Origin: Burkholderiaceae bacterium
GTDB lineage: Bacteria; Pseudomonadota; Gammaproteobacteria; Burkholderiales; Burkholderiaceae_E
Assembly: GCA_023954045.1 (NCBI GenBank)
Contig: JAMLIR010000005.1
Span: 1 to 64,000 of the forward strand
Reading direction: 5' to 3'
Length of the DNA: 64,000 nucleotides
Positions within the stretch are counted from its first letter, which is position 1. The number at the start of each line of letters is the position of its first letter. Of this stretch, positions 36,118 to 44,726 are shown in pieces. Both the position numbers and the translations under genes were made by a program. A model generated the notes under the pieces. The model saw only the letters and a program-made list of their open reading frames with translations. It was not told the DNA's origin and did not search any database.

Positions 36118-36585
36118 TCACGCCGCGCGCGCCTTGCCCATCCGGGTCAGCGGGCGTGCGCGCATGCCGCTGGCTTCGCCGCCGCTGCCCGGCGGCACGA
36201 TGTCGGCGAGCGTGTGCGCGTCGAAAGCGCGCAGGAAGCCCTGCAGCGCTTCGTCGACGATCCCCGTGAGCCGGCAGCTGCCGGTGAGCGAGCACTGGTT
36301 GCCGGTGCCGAAACACTCGGTGAGCTGGAAGTCGGACTCCATGCTTCGCACGACCGCGCCGAGATTGATCTTCTCGGGCGGATGCGCGAGCCGCATGCCC
36401 CCGCCCTTGCCGCGCACCGTCTCGATCCACCCGTTCAGCCCGAGCTGGTGCGTCACCTTCATCAGGTGAGCCTCGGAGATGTCGTAGGCGCGCGCGACCT
36501 CGGCGATGGTGCACAGTCGATCGGGATGCCGGGCCACGTACATCAGCAGGCGCATCGCGTAGTCGGTCATCATCGTCAGGCGCAT
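36118..36585 (-). CDS. nsrR: Rrf2-family regulator, NsrR-like (nitric oxide sensing)
   Basis: A 155-residue iron-sulfur regulator. The winged helix begins RLTMMTDYAMRLLMYVARH and has SEAHLMKVTHQLGLNGWIETVRGKGGGMRLA. Cluster ligands C91, C98 and C104 are present in ECFGTGNQCSLTGSC, and D8, the fourth ligand known from Streptomyces NsrR, is also there. The pattern favours NsrR over IscR. It sits inside the oxidase operon, and an NsrR-like operator covers the operon promoter at 39908-39930, so feedback control by NO is likely: NO destroys the cluster and derepresses ferredoxin, oxidase, SCO and nsrR itself. Confidence 0.82.
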   Translation of the reverse strand: MRLTMMTDYAMRLLMYVARHPDRLCTIAEVARAYDISEAHLMKVTHQLGLNGWIETVRGKGGGMRLAHPPEKINLGAVVRSMESDFQLTECFGTGNQCSLTGSCRLTGIVDEALQGFLRAFDAHTLADIVPPGSGGEASGMRARPLTRMGKARAA

Positions 36586-36612
36586 CTCGATTCCCCTGTT
36601 GCGCGGCGGCGC

Positions 36613-37218
36613 TCAGCGCGACTGCGCCGCCAGCGCCTTCAGCTCGGCCCCACCGGCGAAGGGCGTCGTGCGCGACGATGCCTTTCGCTCGCGCTCGAAC
36701 GACGCCGCGGCGATCGGCGCAGCCTTGTTCGACCATTGGCCGCGGACCCAGCTGACGATCGCCGCCAGTTCCGCATCGGCCAGCTTGCCGAACGAAGGCA
36801 TCTCGCCCCGATACGTCGCGCCCTTCACCTCGATCTCGCCGGTGACGCCGTGCAACAGGATATTCGAAACGACGCGCTCGTCGCCATTGACCCATTCCGA
36901 TCCGTCGAGTGGCGGAAAGACGCCCGGCAGCCCCTGGCCGGTCGGCTGGTGGCAGGCCGCGCAGTGCGCCGCGTACAGCGCCTTGCCGTCGGCGGCCCGA
37001 GCGGCGCCCGCCGGCGCGCCGGCGAGATCGGCGACGGTGCGCCGATCGCCCAGCGCGGCGGTGCCCAGCGACTCGGACGAGAGCAGGTAGCCGACACCGA
37101 ACAGCACCATCGCCAGCGTCACCGCCGCCGCCGCCAGCGGGATCGGGCGGATGCGCTCGGTCGGCTCGAGGTTCTCGCGCTGCTGCGCGCCGGTGGGCGC
37201 GTCCGGGTCGTTCAGCAT
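36613..37218 (-). CDS. Monohaem membrane cytochrome c of the cbb3-like operon
   Basis: A 201-residue protein with a single transmembrane anchor (IPLAAAAVTLAMVLFGVGYLL, about 27-47) and one cytochrome c domain: CAACH near residue 87 and a methionine ligand in YRGEMPSFGKL near 142. It occupies the place where a dihaem CcoP would normally be, 28 bases after ccoO. With only one haem it is shorter than CcoP (about 300). It is likely the electron entry subunit of this oxidase. The start MLNDPDAPTGAQQRENL is cytosolic and polar. Confidence 0.85.
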   Translation of the reverse strand: MLNDPDAPTGAQQRENLEPTERIRPIPLAAAAVTLAMVLFGVGYLLSSESLGTAALGDRRTVADLAGAPAGAARAADGKALYAAHCAACHQPTGQGLPGVFPPLDGSEWVNGDERVVSNILLHGVTGEIEVKGATYRGEMPSFGKLADAELAAIVSWVRGQWSNKAAPIAAASFERERKASSRTTPFAGGAELKALAAQSR

Positions 37219-37246
37219 GGCCCGCTTCCTGGTTCGCGCGCCCGCG

Positions 37247-37837
37247 TCACGGCCGGGCGTCCGCCGGCAGCGCCGGATAGCTGCGATCGAGCGACTGCAG
37301 GTAGCGCACCAGGTCGATCGCCTCGCGGGTCGCCACCGTGACCTTGCCGGGCACGCCGTAGCCGGGCGGCAGCCTGACCACCCGGTCGCCGTCCTCGGCC
37401 GCGTCCTTCTGCACGAACAGGAATCGGTAGGCGGGCATGTTCGACCCCTGCACGTACGCGCGCGGCTGGTACAGGTGGCCGAGGTGCCAGTCCTCGCTCG
37501 GCTGGCGGGCGCCGATGTTCAGCAGGTCGGGACCGGTGCGCATCGTGCCCAGCAGGTGCGGGCTGTCGTAGTAGTAGTCGGCCGGCACCGAGGCGCGACC
37601 CCAGCCGCGCTCGAAGTCGGGGCCGAGGTTGCGGTCGCGCGGCTGCTGGCTGTGGCAGTAGACGCAGCCGTTGGCGATGTAGACCTGGCGGCCGCGAAGC
37701 TGCTGCTCGGTGTACGGCTTCAGGCCCGGCGCGGGCCGCAGGTCGCGAACCTGCAGGTACGGCAGCACGACCAGCGCCGCGGTGGCGATGCCCAGCGACG
37801 CGACCGCGCCGGCGCCGAGCTTGAGTTCATTTTCCAT
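37247..37837 (-). CDS. ccoO: cbb3-type cytochrome oxidase subunit II (CcoO-like)
   Basis: A 196-residue membrane-anchored monohaem cytochrome c. Anchor GAVASLGIATAALVVLPYLQV; the block YTEQQLRGRQVYIANGCVYCHSQQPR with haem motif CVYCH near residue 57 is typical of CcoO, as are the GPDLLNIGARQPSEDWHLGHLYQPR block and the GSNMPAYRFLF methionine ligand. It overlaps the end of the ccoN gene by 11 bases. Its function is transfer of electrons from cytochrome c to subunit I. No CcoQ gene is visible between ccoO and the next cytochrome. Confidence 0.92.
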   Translation of the reverse strand: MENELKLGAGAVASLGIATAALVVLPYLQVRDLRPAPGLKPYTEQQLRGRQVYIANGCVYCHSQQPRDRNLGPDFERGWGRASVPADYYYDSPHLLGTMRTGPDLLNIGARQPSEDWHLGHLYQPRAYVQGSNMPAYRFLFVQKDAAEDGDRVVRLPPGYGVPGKVTVATREAIDLVRYLQSLDRSYPALPADARP

Positions 37838-39479
37838 GTGCGATCCCGGCCTGGGGCGGCGACCAGAACAGCGCCGCGCCCGCGCGATGCGGCCCGAAGC
37901 GCAGCGCCATCGCGAAGAAGTGCCCGACGAACACCAGGTGCCCGGCCGTGAGCATCGCGCCGGCGGCGCTGCGCCATTCGAGATAGGGCATCGTCACGGT
38001 CACCGAATCGATGAACGGGCGCGACGCGTCGAGCATCGCCAGTCCCTGCAGCCATCCGCCGATCGACAGCGGAATCACGTACAGCAGGCCGCCGAGCGCC
38101 GCCAGCCAGAAGTGCAGCGTGATCAATTTCGGGTACGGCCACTCCCAGGCGAGCACGCGCGGCAGCATGAAGTAGATCGCGCCGAACATCACCATCGTCA
38201 CGAACGAGTAGGCGCCCAGGTGCGCGTGAGCGACGGTGAAGTGCGTGAAGTGCGCCACCCGGTTGACGCTGCGCAGCGCCTCGATCGAGCCCTCGACCGA
38301 CGAGGCGAAGTACATCAGCCCGCCGAACATCATGAAGCGCAGCGTCGGCGAGTAGATCGCCACGCGCATCCGGCCCCACAACGTGCCGCCCTGGTTGATG
38401 CTGAACGCGACGACCGGGATCACCATCATCACGCTCTGGACGATCGACAGCGTCGTGAGCCAGCCCGGTACCGGCCCGCCGATCAGGTGGTGCCCGCCCA
38501 CCTGCGGGTAGAAGAACGCGAGCGTCCAGAACCCGAGCAGCGACAGGTTGTACGAAACCACCGGCCGGCCGAGCACCTTCGGCAGGAAGTAGTAGATCGC
38601 GCCGACGCTCACCGGCGTGAACCACAGCCCGAGCACGTTGTGGCCGAACCACCAGTTGGTCGTCGCCTGCTGGACCCCGACGTGCACGCCGGGCAGGTTG
38701 CCGACCAGGAACAGCACCGCGATCCACAGCAGCGAGGCGACGAAGTACCAGACGCTGACGTACAGGTGCTCGACCTTGCGGTCGGCGAGCGTGTACAGCG
38801 CCGGGAGGATCACCAGCGCGATGCCGCCGAAGATGAAGACGTCGATCTGCCACGGGATCTCGAGGAACTCCATGCCGTCGGACCAGCCCGAGGCGATGGC
38901 CCCGATGCCGGCCGCGACGCCGGCGTTCAGCAGGCTGCCGCCGAGCATTGCCCAGCCGGCGCCGGCCAGGCGGGTGCGCAGCAGTCGCGGCAGCAGCCAG
39001 AGGATCACCGCGATGCAGGCGTTCGACACCCAGCCGTAGAACACCGCGTTGGTGTGCACCGCGCGCAAGCGCCCGAATCCGAGCCATGCCTCGTCGGTCA
39101 GCCAGTCGGGCGCGTGCAGCTTGATCGACGCGGTGAGTCCCGCGGCCGAGCCGACCAGCAGCCACAGGCAGGCGAACGCGATGAACATGAAGACCGGGAA
39201 TGCGCTCGAGCGGTCGGCGTCGATCCGGTCGCGCAACTCCCCGGCGTCGGCGCCGGTTGGCGGGCCTTCGCGAGCGGAGGACGCGTCCTGCAGCTGCCTG
39301 AGCGCCGGGTCGGCGAGCGCCGGGTCGTCGACCTGGCCGATCTCGCCGCGCGCGAAGATCACGCCGGCGCCGCGCGGGTTCTCGACGAGCAGGCCTTTCC
39401 TCAGGGACCAGATGAATGCGAACAGACCGAGGATCGACAGCAGGAATGCCCCCAGAAGGCTCAGGATCGCGCTGTCCAT
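37827..39479 (-). CDS. ccoN: CcoS-CcoN fusion: cbb3-type oxidase subunit I with N-terminal CcoS-like segment
   Basis: A 550-residue polytopic haem-copper oxidase subunit I. The main part (from about 95) has the cbb3 features: RAVHTNAVFYGW (haem ligand), WWFGHNVLGLWFTPVSVGAIYYFLPK (copper ligand and a Tyr region), GGHHLIGG (paired copper ligands) and HFTHFTVAHAHLG. The first 60 residues, MDSAILSLLGAFLLSILGLFAFIWSLRKG, look like CcoS, the small assembly protein of cbb3 oxidases, so this is a fusion. Tail residues around the active site differ from ordinary CcoN (HHLIGGPVPGW in place of HHLHYTALPDW). The enzyme reduces oxygen; a related NO-reducing activity cannot be excluded. First oxidase gene after the ferredoxin. 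Confidence 0.88.
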   Translation of the reverse strand: MDSAILSLLGAFLLSILGLFAFIWSLRKGLLVENPRGAGVIFARGEIGQVDDPALADPALRQLQDASSAREGPPTGADAGELRDRIDADRSSAFPVFMFIAFACLWLLVGSAAGLTASIKLHAPDWLTDEAWLGFGRLRAVHTNAVFYGWVSNACIAVILWLLPRLLRTRLAGAGWAMLGGSLLNAGVAAGIGAIASGWSDGMEFLEIPWQIDVFIFGGIALVILPALYTLADRKVEHLYVSVWYFVASLLWIAVLFLVGNLPGVHVGVQQATTNWWFGHNVLGLWFTPVSVGAIYYFLPKVLGRPVVSYNLSLLGFWTLAFFYPQVGGHHLIGGPVPGWLTTLSIVQSVMMVIPVVAFSINQGGTLWGRMRVAIYSPTLRFMMFGGLMYFASSVEGSIEALRSVNRVAHFTHFTVAHAHLGAYSFVTMVMFGAIYFMLPRVLAWEWPYPKLITLHFWLAALGGLLYVIPLSIGGWLQGLAMLDASRPFIDSVTVTMPYLEWRSAAGAMLTAGHLVFVGHFFAMALRFGPHRAGAALFWSPPQAGIAHGK

Positions 39480-39512
39480 CAGGCCCCCCCGCGACGCGCA
39501 GTCGCGATCCGT

Positions 39513-39857
39513 TCAGCGTTCATCGCCTTCTCCACTGCGGTCCAGCAGCGCCTTCTTGTCGTCGACCTTCGCCCACTGGTCGGCCTCGGGCAGCGCGTCC
39601 TTCGTCTTCGTGATCACCGGCCAGTGCTTCGCCAGCTCCGCGTTCAGCGCGATGTAGTCGAGCTGCGACTGCGGCACGTCTTCCTCGGTCGTGATCGCTT
39701 CGACCGGGCACTCCGGGATGCAGACGCCGCAGTCGATGCACTCGTCCGGGTCGATCACCAGCATGTTCTTGCCTTCGCGGAACGCGTCGACCGGGCACAC
39801 GTCGACGCAGTCCGTGTACTTGCACTTGATGCAGGCCTCGCCGACGACGTGGGTCAT
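39513..39857 (-). CDS. fdxA: FdxA-type ferredoxin
   Basis: A 114-residue ferredoxin with the FdxA start [25 protein letters not shown]. Cluster ligands: CIKCKYTDC...CP and [12 protein letters not shown], the pattern of a 7Fe/8Fe protein. The extra C-terminal tail is typical of FdxA. ATG 39857 is the first gene of the NsrR-controlled operon, with the promoter 39928-39955 and operator 39908-39930 upstream. It probably supplies electrons or helps build iron-sulfur clusters under nitrosative stress. A second, similar ferredoxin gene lies at 62190-62516. Confidence 0.92.
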   Translation of the reverse strand: MTHVVGEACIKCKYTDCVDVCPVDAFREGKNMLVIDPDECIDCGVCIPECPVEAITTEEDVPQSQLDYIALNAELAKHWPVITKTKDALPEADQWAKVDDKKALLDRSGEGDER

Positions 39858-39907
39858 GGCTGCGGATCGGGGGAAGGAGCGGCCGAATCGGGGAAGGACG
39901 TGATCGA

Positions 39908-39930
39908 AAGATCTATTTGTTAGCGATCTT
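39908..39930. promoter_or_regulatory. NsrR-like operator upstream of fdxA-ccoNO operon
   Basis: A 23-base element of the form AAGAT-N13-ATCTT, with inner sequence ATTTG at positions matching the enteric NsrR box (11-1-11 palindrome as I recall it). By eye about 16 of 23 positions agree with that consensus. It overlaps the -10 box and the expected transcription start of the fdxA promoter, so binding would repress. The operon encodes its own NsrR-like regulator. Confidence 0.65.
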
Positions 39931-39955
39931 ATACCTCTCCCAGGCCCTGCGTCAA
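39928..39955 (-). promoter_or_regulatory. Sigma-70 promoter of the fdxA-cbb3 operon
   Basis: On the minus strand TTGACG (39955-39950) and TATAAG (39933-39928) are separated by 16 bases: near-consensus boxes, unusually clear for this genome. Transcription would start about 60 bases before the fdxA ATG. The NsrR-like operator begins within the -10 box. Confidence 0.7.
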
Positions 39956-40014
39956 ACGGCGGGCGCCCCAGGCGGTAAAGTCTCGCCAACGGCCAACGAC
40001 CCGAGGAGAACACC

Positions 40015-41028
40015 GTGCGCGTCCACCAGATCGAAGGCGACTGGGGCATCGGCCACCTGCGTCTCGCGTCCCGCCCCGACCCCTCGCCCGGACCGGGCCA
40101 GGTGCTGCTCAGGATGCGCGCCTCGTCGCTGAATTACCGCGACCTGGTCGTGCTCGACCGCGGCTACGGCAACTTCACCGGCACGTTGCCGCTGGTGCCG
40201 CTGTCGGACGGCGTCGGCGAGGTCGTCGCGGTCGGTGCCGGCGTCACGCGGGTCGCGGCGGGCGACCGGGTCTGCCCGATGTTCTTCCCGACCTGGATCG
40301 CCGGCGAGCCCGACCTGTCGCGGCTCACGCAGTCGCTCGGCGGCCCGCTCGACGGGACCATGAGCGAGTTCATGGTGTTGCCCGAGCCCGGCGTCGCGCG
40401 CGTGCCCGCCGCGCTGACCGACGAGCAGGCCGCGTGCCTGCCCTGCGCGGCGCTCACCGCGTGGCGCGCGCTGGCGGTGCTCGGCGCGACGCGTCCGGGC
40501 GAGCAGGTGCTGATCCAGGGCTCGGGCGGCGTGGCGCTGTTCGCGCTGCAGTTCGCGAAACTGTTCGGCGCGCACGTCACGGTGATCTCCTCGAGCGACG
40601 AGAAGATCGAGCGGCTCGCCGCGATGGGCGCCGATGCCACCGTCAACTACTCGCGCACGCCCGACTGGGCGCGCGCCACGCGCGAGATCACCGGCGGGCG
40701 CGGCTACGACCAGATCATCGAGGTCGGCGGCGAGAAGACGCTGCCGCAGTCGCTGCGCTGCATCCGTCCCGGCGGCACGATCTCGATGATCGGCGTGCTC
40801 TCGGGCGCCGCGATGCAGGCCTCGCTCGGCCACGTGGTGACGCGCCAGGTGCGGCTGCAGGGCGTCACCGTCGGCACCCGCGACGACTTCGAGCAGATGT
40901 GCCGCGCGATCGCGCAGCACGGCGTCGCGCCGGTCGTCGACCGGGTGTTCGCCTTCGACGAGCTGGTGCCCGCGTTCGAACGGCTGAAGAGCGGCGCGCA
41001 GTTCGGCAAGATCTGCATCCGGCACTGA
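40015..41028 (+). CDS. Zinc-type alcohol dehydrogenase-like / quinone oxidoreductase (MDR family)
   Basis: A 337-residue medium-chain dehydrogenase/reductase. N-terminal domain with [18 protein letters not shown], Rossmann motif [30 protein letters not shown], and the cofactor segment [28 protein letters not shown]. It lacks a clear catalytic-zinc set (the usual Cys-His pair at residue 40 is SLNYRD), so NADPH:quinone or enoyl reduction fits better than alcohol oxidation. GTG 40015 follows GAGGAG. It is divergent from the NsrR-controlled operon; the shared 157-base region might allow joint regulation. Confidence 0.83.
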   Translation: MRVHQIEGDWGIGHLRLASRPDPSPGPGQVLLRMRASSLNYRDLVVLDRGYGNFTGTLPLVPLSDGVGEVVAVGAGVTRVAAGDRVCPMFFPTWIAGEPDLSRLTQSLGGPLDGTMSEFMVLPEPGVARVPAALTDEQAACLPCAALTAWRALAVLGATRPGEQVLIQGSGGVALFALQFAKLFGAHVTVISSSDEKIERLAAMGADATVNYSRTPDWARATREITGGRGYDQIIEVGGEKTLPQSLRCIRPGGTISMIGVLSGAAMQASLGHVVTRQVRLQGVTVGTRDDFEQMCRAIAQHGVAPVVDRVFAFDELVPAFERLKSGAQFGKICIRH

Positions 41029-41052
41029 AGCGGCGCGCTGCCGCGCCCCGGC

Positions 41053-41607
41053 TCAGGCTTGCGGCAGGATGCCGGCGAGCGCGCTGTCTCGCCGCACGTA
41101 GTGATGGAACAGCGCGGCGGCAGCGTGAAGCCCCACGATGAAGTAGCCGGCTTCGGCCCAGGTCTCGTGGATCTCCTTCAGCGTGTGTCCGGTCGCCCGA
41201 TCGGGCGCCACCAGGTCGTGCACCGGCAGCCCCAGCAGCGACCACTGCTTGCCTGCGTAGGCCACCGCCAGCACGCCCAGCACCGGCAGCGCCAGGAAGG
41301 TCGCGTACAGCAGGCGATGCCCGAGCCGGGCCGCTGCCGCCTGCCAGCGCGGCGGCTCGGGCACGATCGCAGGGTCGGCGCGCCGCAGCCTCAGGCCGAG
41401 CCGCACCAGCATCAGCGCCCCCACCAGCGCGCCGGCGTTGAAGTGCACCAGCATGATCAGGTCGCGGGCGGTCGAGCCCTTGGGCGCGAAGCCCTTCGCC
41501 TCGATCGCGCCATAGGCGATCGCGATCAGCAGCAGCGTCAGCCAGTGCAGGCGGATCTGCCAGCGCGAGAAGCGCACCGGCGCGTCGATCGTGTTGACGT
41601 TCCCCAT
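41053..41607 (-). CDS. Cytochrome b561 family protein
   Basis: A 184-residue inner-membrane dihaem cytochrome b with four transmembrane helices. Haem-ligand histidines are seen in IRLHWLTLLL, MLVHFNAGALVG, KEIHETWAEAGYFIVGLHAAAALFHHYV. ATG 41607 is chosen because the family sequence (FSRWQIRLHWLT) begins soon after; the frame is open upstream without family-like sequence. These proteins pass electrons between quinol and periplasmic acceptors; in E. coli CybB acts as a superoxide:quinone oxidoreductase. It is a single-gene unit, convergent with the MDR gene. Confidence 0.88.
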   Translation of the reverse strand: MGNVNTIDAPVRFSRWQIRLHWLTLLLIAIAYGAIEAKGFAPKGSTARDLIMLVHFNAGALVGALMLVRLGLRLRRADPAIVPEPPRWQAAAARLGHRLLYATFLALPVLGVLAVAYAGKQWSLLGLPVHDLVAPDRATGHTLKEIHETWAEAGYFIVGLHAAAALFHHYVRRDSALAGILPQA

Positions 41608-41740
41608 GATTCGTCCCCGGGTTCGTGCAGGTGAAGCGCAGCATGAACCCGGCGGGCTGAACCGGAGCTGAACGCGGCCGCGCCGCACCGCGCGGTGCCG
41701 TCGCCGTCGCGACGCCCGCCGCCGGCGCCGCGACGAACCC

Positions 41741-42862
41741 TCAGGCGTCGCCCCAGACTTCGCGCGCCGTCTCGATCACCAGCGCCAGCTTCGCGCGCTG
41801 CGCCTCGACCTGGATCACGTTGCCGTGGACCGTCGAAGAGAAGCCGCACTGCGGCGACAGGCACAGCTGGTCGAGCGGCGCGTAGCGCGCCGCGTCCTCG
41901 ATGCGCCGCTTCAGGTCGTCCTTCTTCTCGAGCTCGCCGAGCTTCGTCGTGACCAGGCCGAGCACGACGATCTTGTTCTTCGGCAGGAAGCGCAGCGGCT
42001 TGAAGTCGCCCGAGCGCGCGTCGTCGTACTCGAGGAAGTAGGCGTCGACGTCCATCTCGGACAGCAGCGCCTGCGCCACCGGCTCGTAGCTGCCCTGCGC
42101 GGCCCAGGTGCTCTTGAAGTTGCCGCGGCACAGGTGGATGGCCAGCGTCATGCCGGCCGGCTTGTGCGCAGCCACCCGGTTGATGAACTTGGCGTAGCGA
42201 TGCGGCAGCTCGTCGGGGTCGTCGCCGCGCTGGCGCGCCGCCTCGCGCATCTTGTCGTCGCACAGGTAGGCGAGGTTCGTGTCGTCGAGCTGCACGTAGC
42301 GGCAGCCTGCCTCGTGCAGCGAGCGCAGCTCGTCGCCGTAGGCGCGCGCGACGTCCTCGTAGAAGTCGGGCTCGAGCTCCGGATAGTGCTCGCGGCTGAT
42401 TCCTGCGCGCCCGCCCCGGAAGTGCAGCATCGTCGGCGACGGGATCGTCACCTTCGGCGTGCGGCCGGGCGAGACCTGGCTCTTCAGGTACTCGAAGTCG
42501 GCGCGCTGGATGTCCCTGACGTGGCGCACCTTGTCGACCACGCGGATCACCGGCGGCGCGAGCTCCTCGGTGCCGTCGGGCTTGCGCACCGTGACCGGGA
42601 TGTCGGTCTTCACGCCGCCCAGCTGCTGCAGGAAGTCGATGTGGAAGTAGGTGCGGCGGAACTCGCCGTCGGTGATGCTCTTCAGGCCCACGTCCTCCTG
42701 GAACTTCACGATCTCGGTGATCGCCTTGTCCTCGACCGCACGCAGCTGCGCGGGCGTGATCTGGCCCTTCGCGGCCTGGTCGCGGGCTTCGAGCAGGTAG
42801 CGCGGACGCAGGAAGCTGCCGACGTGGTCGGCGCGGAACGGCGGGGTGGTGCGGGCGGTCAT
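41741..42862 (-). CDS. Cobalamin-independent methionine synthase-like protein (MetE C-terminal domain family)
   Basis: A 373-residue protein matching the MetE catalytic (C-terminal) domain, like Bacillus YxjG/YxjH. The start PPFRADHVGSFLRPRYLLEAR and the block CRYVQLDDTNLAYL are typical. Zinc ligands are visible as H/C in IHLCRGNFKS and C in LSPQCGFSS. It probably transfers methyl groups to homocysteine or a related thiol from a folate or other donor; free-standing family members often use non-folate donors. ATG 42862. It is divergent from the ThDP enzyme gene, and an inverted repeat lies between them. Confidence 0.87.
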   Translation of the reverse strand: MTARTTPPFRADHVGSFLRPRYLLEARDQAAKGQITPAQLRAVEDKAITEIVKFQEDVGLKSITDGEFRRTYFHIDFLQQLGGVKTDIPVTVRKPDGTEELAPPVIRVVDKVRHVRDIQRADFEYLKSQVSPGRTPKVTIPSPTMLHFRGGRAGISREHYPELEPDFYEDVARAYGDELRSLHEAGCRYVQLDDTNLAYLCDDKMREAARQRGDDPDELPHRYAKFINRVAAHKPAGMTLAIHLCRGNFKSTWAAQGSYEPVAQALLSEMDVDAYFLEYDDARSGDFKPLRFLPKNKIVVLGLVTTKLGELEKKDDLKRRIEDAARYAPLDQLCLSPQCGFSSTVHGNVIQVEAQRAKLALVIETAREVWGDA

Positions 42863-42876
42863 GGCCGGAATCCTCT

Positions 42877-42912
42877 GGTTGCGCGACGGAAAGACGCAAG
42901 CCTAGCGCAACC
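42877..42912. promoter_or_regulatory. Inverted repeat in the MetE-like/ThDP-enzyme divergent region
   Basis: GGTTGCGC (42877-42884) and GCGCAACC (42905-42912) are perfect complements separated by 20 bases. The wide spacing suits two operator half-sites better than a hairpin. TACACT at 42961-42966 on the plus strand may be the -10 of the ThDP enzyme gene. Confidence 0.35.
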
Positions 42913-42973
42913 GGAAGACGGCGGCCGCCGGCGGCCCGCACCACGCCGGCAAGGCGCCGGTACACTGGCGGCC

Positions 42974-44710
42974 ATGAAGAGAACCGCAGCCTGGCTCGCC
43001 GTCCACGCGCTCGAGCAGCTCGGCATCCGCTTCACCTTCGGCATTCCCGGGGTCCACAACACCGAGCTCTACGACGAGCTCGACCGGTCGGGGCGCATCG
43101 ATCCGGTGCTGGTGACCCACGAGGGCGGCGCCGCATTCATGGCCGACGGCCTGAGCCGGGCGTCCGACGAGACGATCGGCGTGCTGGCGATCGTGCCGGC
43201 AGCCGGATTCACGCACGCGGCCAGCGGCATCGGCGAGGCGTTCCTCGACGGCATCCCGATGCTGGTCGTCTCGGGCGGGGTGCGAAGCGACACCCCGCAT
43301 CGCTTCAAGCTTCACGAGATCGACCAGCTCGCGCTGGCGAAACCCCTGACCAAGGCGGCGTTTCGCGTCGCGCGCCACGCCGACGTCGTCCCGACGCTGT
43401 TCGAGGCGTACCGGATCGCCACGTCCGGCCTGCCCGGGCCGGTGCTGGTCGAGTTGCCGGTCGACCTGCAGCTCTTTTCGGGCGACGCGGGCGGGCTGCC
43501 GCAATGGGTGGCGACTGCCGCGCCTTCGGGGCCCGGCCCCGACGACGTGCGGCGCGCGGCCGACCTGCTGCTCGCCGCGAAGCGCGTCGGCCTGTTCGTG
43601 GGCTGGGGCGCGCGGAAAGCGACCGACGAACTCGCCGCGATCGCCGAGTTCCTGCAGGCGCCGGTCGCCACCACGCTGCAGGGGCTGGCCAGCTTCCCCG
43701 GCGACCATCCGCTGCATGCCGGGTTCGGGTTCAGCCCGTCGGCGGTGCCGGCGGCGCGCAACGCGTTCCGCGACTGCGACGCGATGCTGGCGGTGGGCGC
43801 GCGCTTCGCCGAGATTCCCACCGGGAGCTTCGGCGCCGTCGTGCCCGACGCGCTGGTGCACGTCGACATCGATCCCGCGGTCTTCGACGCCAACTACCCG
43901 TCGCGCGTGAACATCGCCGGCGACGCCCGGGCGGTCATGGCGGCGCTGCTCGCCGAGCTGCGCGCGCGCGGCGCGCCGCGTCCCGCCGATGCCGCGCTGC
44001 GCGAAGGCATCGCACGCGACAAGCGCGCCTGGCGCGACGCGTGGCTCGCGCACGACAGCAAGGGCCGGGTCAATCCGGCGCGCTTCTTCGACGAGCTGCG
44101 CCGCCAGATGCCCGACGACGCGGTGACCGTGCTCGACGACGGCAACCACACTTTCCTCACCGCCGAGCTGTTCGAGATCCGCCGCGGCGGAAAGCTGCTC
44201 ACGCCGACCGACTTCAACGCGATGGGTTACGCGGTGCCGGCGGCGATCGGCGCGAAGCTCGCGCAGCCCGATCGCGAGGTGTTCGCGATCGTCGGCGACG
44301 GCTGCTTCATGATGACCTGCATGGAGATCGTCACCGCCGCCGCCCGGGGCCTCGGGGTCGTGTACTTCGTCTTCCACGACGGAGAGCTGTCGCAGATCGC
44401 GCAGGCCCAGCAGATGCCCTACAACCGCAAGTCGTGCTCGGTGCTCGGCGCGCTGAACCTCGAAGGCGTGGCGCTCGCCACCGGCGCGGCGTTCGTCGAC
44501 ATGCCCGGCGAAGACCGCATCGCCGCGGCGATCGCCGAGGCGCGCGACATTGCGCGACAGGGCCGGCCGGTGATCGTCGACGTCGGCATCGACTACTCGA
44601 AGCCGACCGCGTTCACCACCGGCACCGCCCGCTCGACGTTCCGCCGGTTCCCGCTGTCGCAGCGGGTGCGCTTCGCCGGCCGGGCGCTGCTGCGCAAGCT
44701 CGGCGGCTGA
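42974..44710 (+). CDS. Thiamine diphosphate-dependent enzyme (acetolactate synthase/decarboxylase-like)
   Basis: A 578-residue ThDP enzyme with the three usual domains. The N-terminal PYR domain has the catalytic Glu in LVTHEGGAAFMADG; the middle domain includes VGLFVGWGARKATDEL; the PP domain has the metal/ThDP motif VGDGCFMMTCMEIVTAAARG. The downstream NN of the motif is not conserved (FVFHDGELSQIAQAQ). Similarity is to the large-subunit acetolactate synthase group and to decarboxylases such as sulfopyruvate or phosphonopyruvate decarboxylase; no regulatory subunit gene is adjacent, so true IlvB is unlikely. The ABC transporter gene follows after 16 bases, which suggests cotranscription. 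Confidence 0.83.
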   Translation: MKRTAAWLAVHALEQLGIRFTFGIPGVHNTELYDELDRSGRIDPVLVTHEGGAAFMADGLSRASDETIGVLAIVPAAGFTHAASGIGEAFLDGIPMLVVSGGVRSDTPHRFKLHEIDQLALAKPLTKAAFRVARHADVVPTLFEAYRIATSGLPGPVLVELPVDLQLFSGDAGGLPQWVATAAPSGPGPDDVRRAADLLLAAKRVGLFVGWGARKATDELAAIAEFLQAPVATTLQGLASFPGDHPLHAGFGFSPSAVPAARNAFRDCDAMLAVGARFAEIPTGSFGAVVPDALVHVDIDPAVFDANYPSRVNIAGDARAVMAALLAELRARGAPRPADAALREGIARDKRAWRDAWLAHDSKGRVNPARFFDELRRQMPDDAVTVLDDGNHTFLTAELFEIRRGGKLLTPTDFNAMGYAVPAAIGAKLAQPDREVFAIVGDGCFMMTCMEIVTAAARGLGVVYFVFHDGELSQIAQAQQMPYNRKSCSVLGALNLEGVALATGAAFVDMPGEDRIAAAIAEARDIARQGRPVIVDVGIDYSKPTAFTTGTARSTFRRFPLSQRVRFAGRALLRKLGG

Positions 44711-44726
44711 ACGGAACCGCCGGGAG

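Noticed and set aside
42974-44710. Acetolactate synthase large subunit IlvB
   Set aside because: No small-subunit gene is adjacent and the PP-domain residues after GDG differ. A general ThDP enzyme call is safer.
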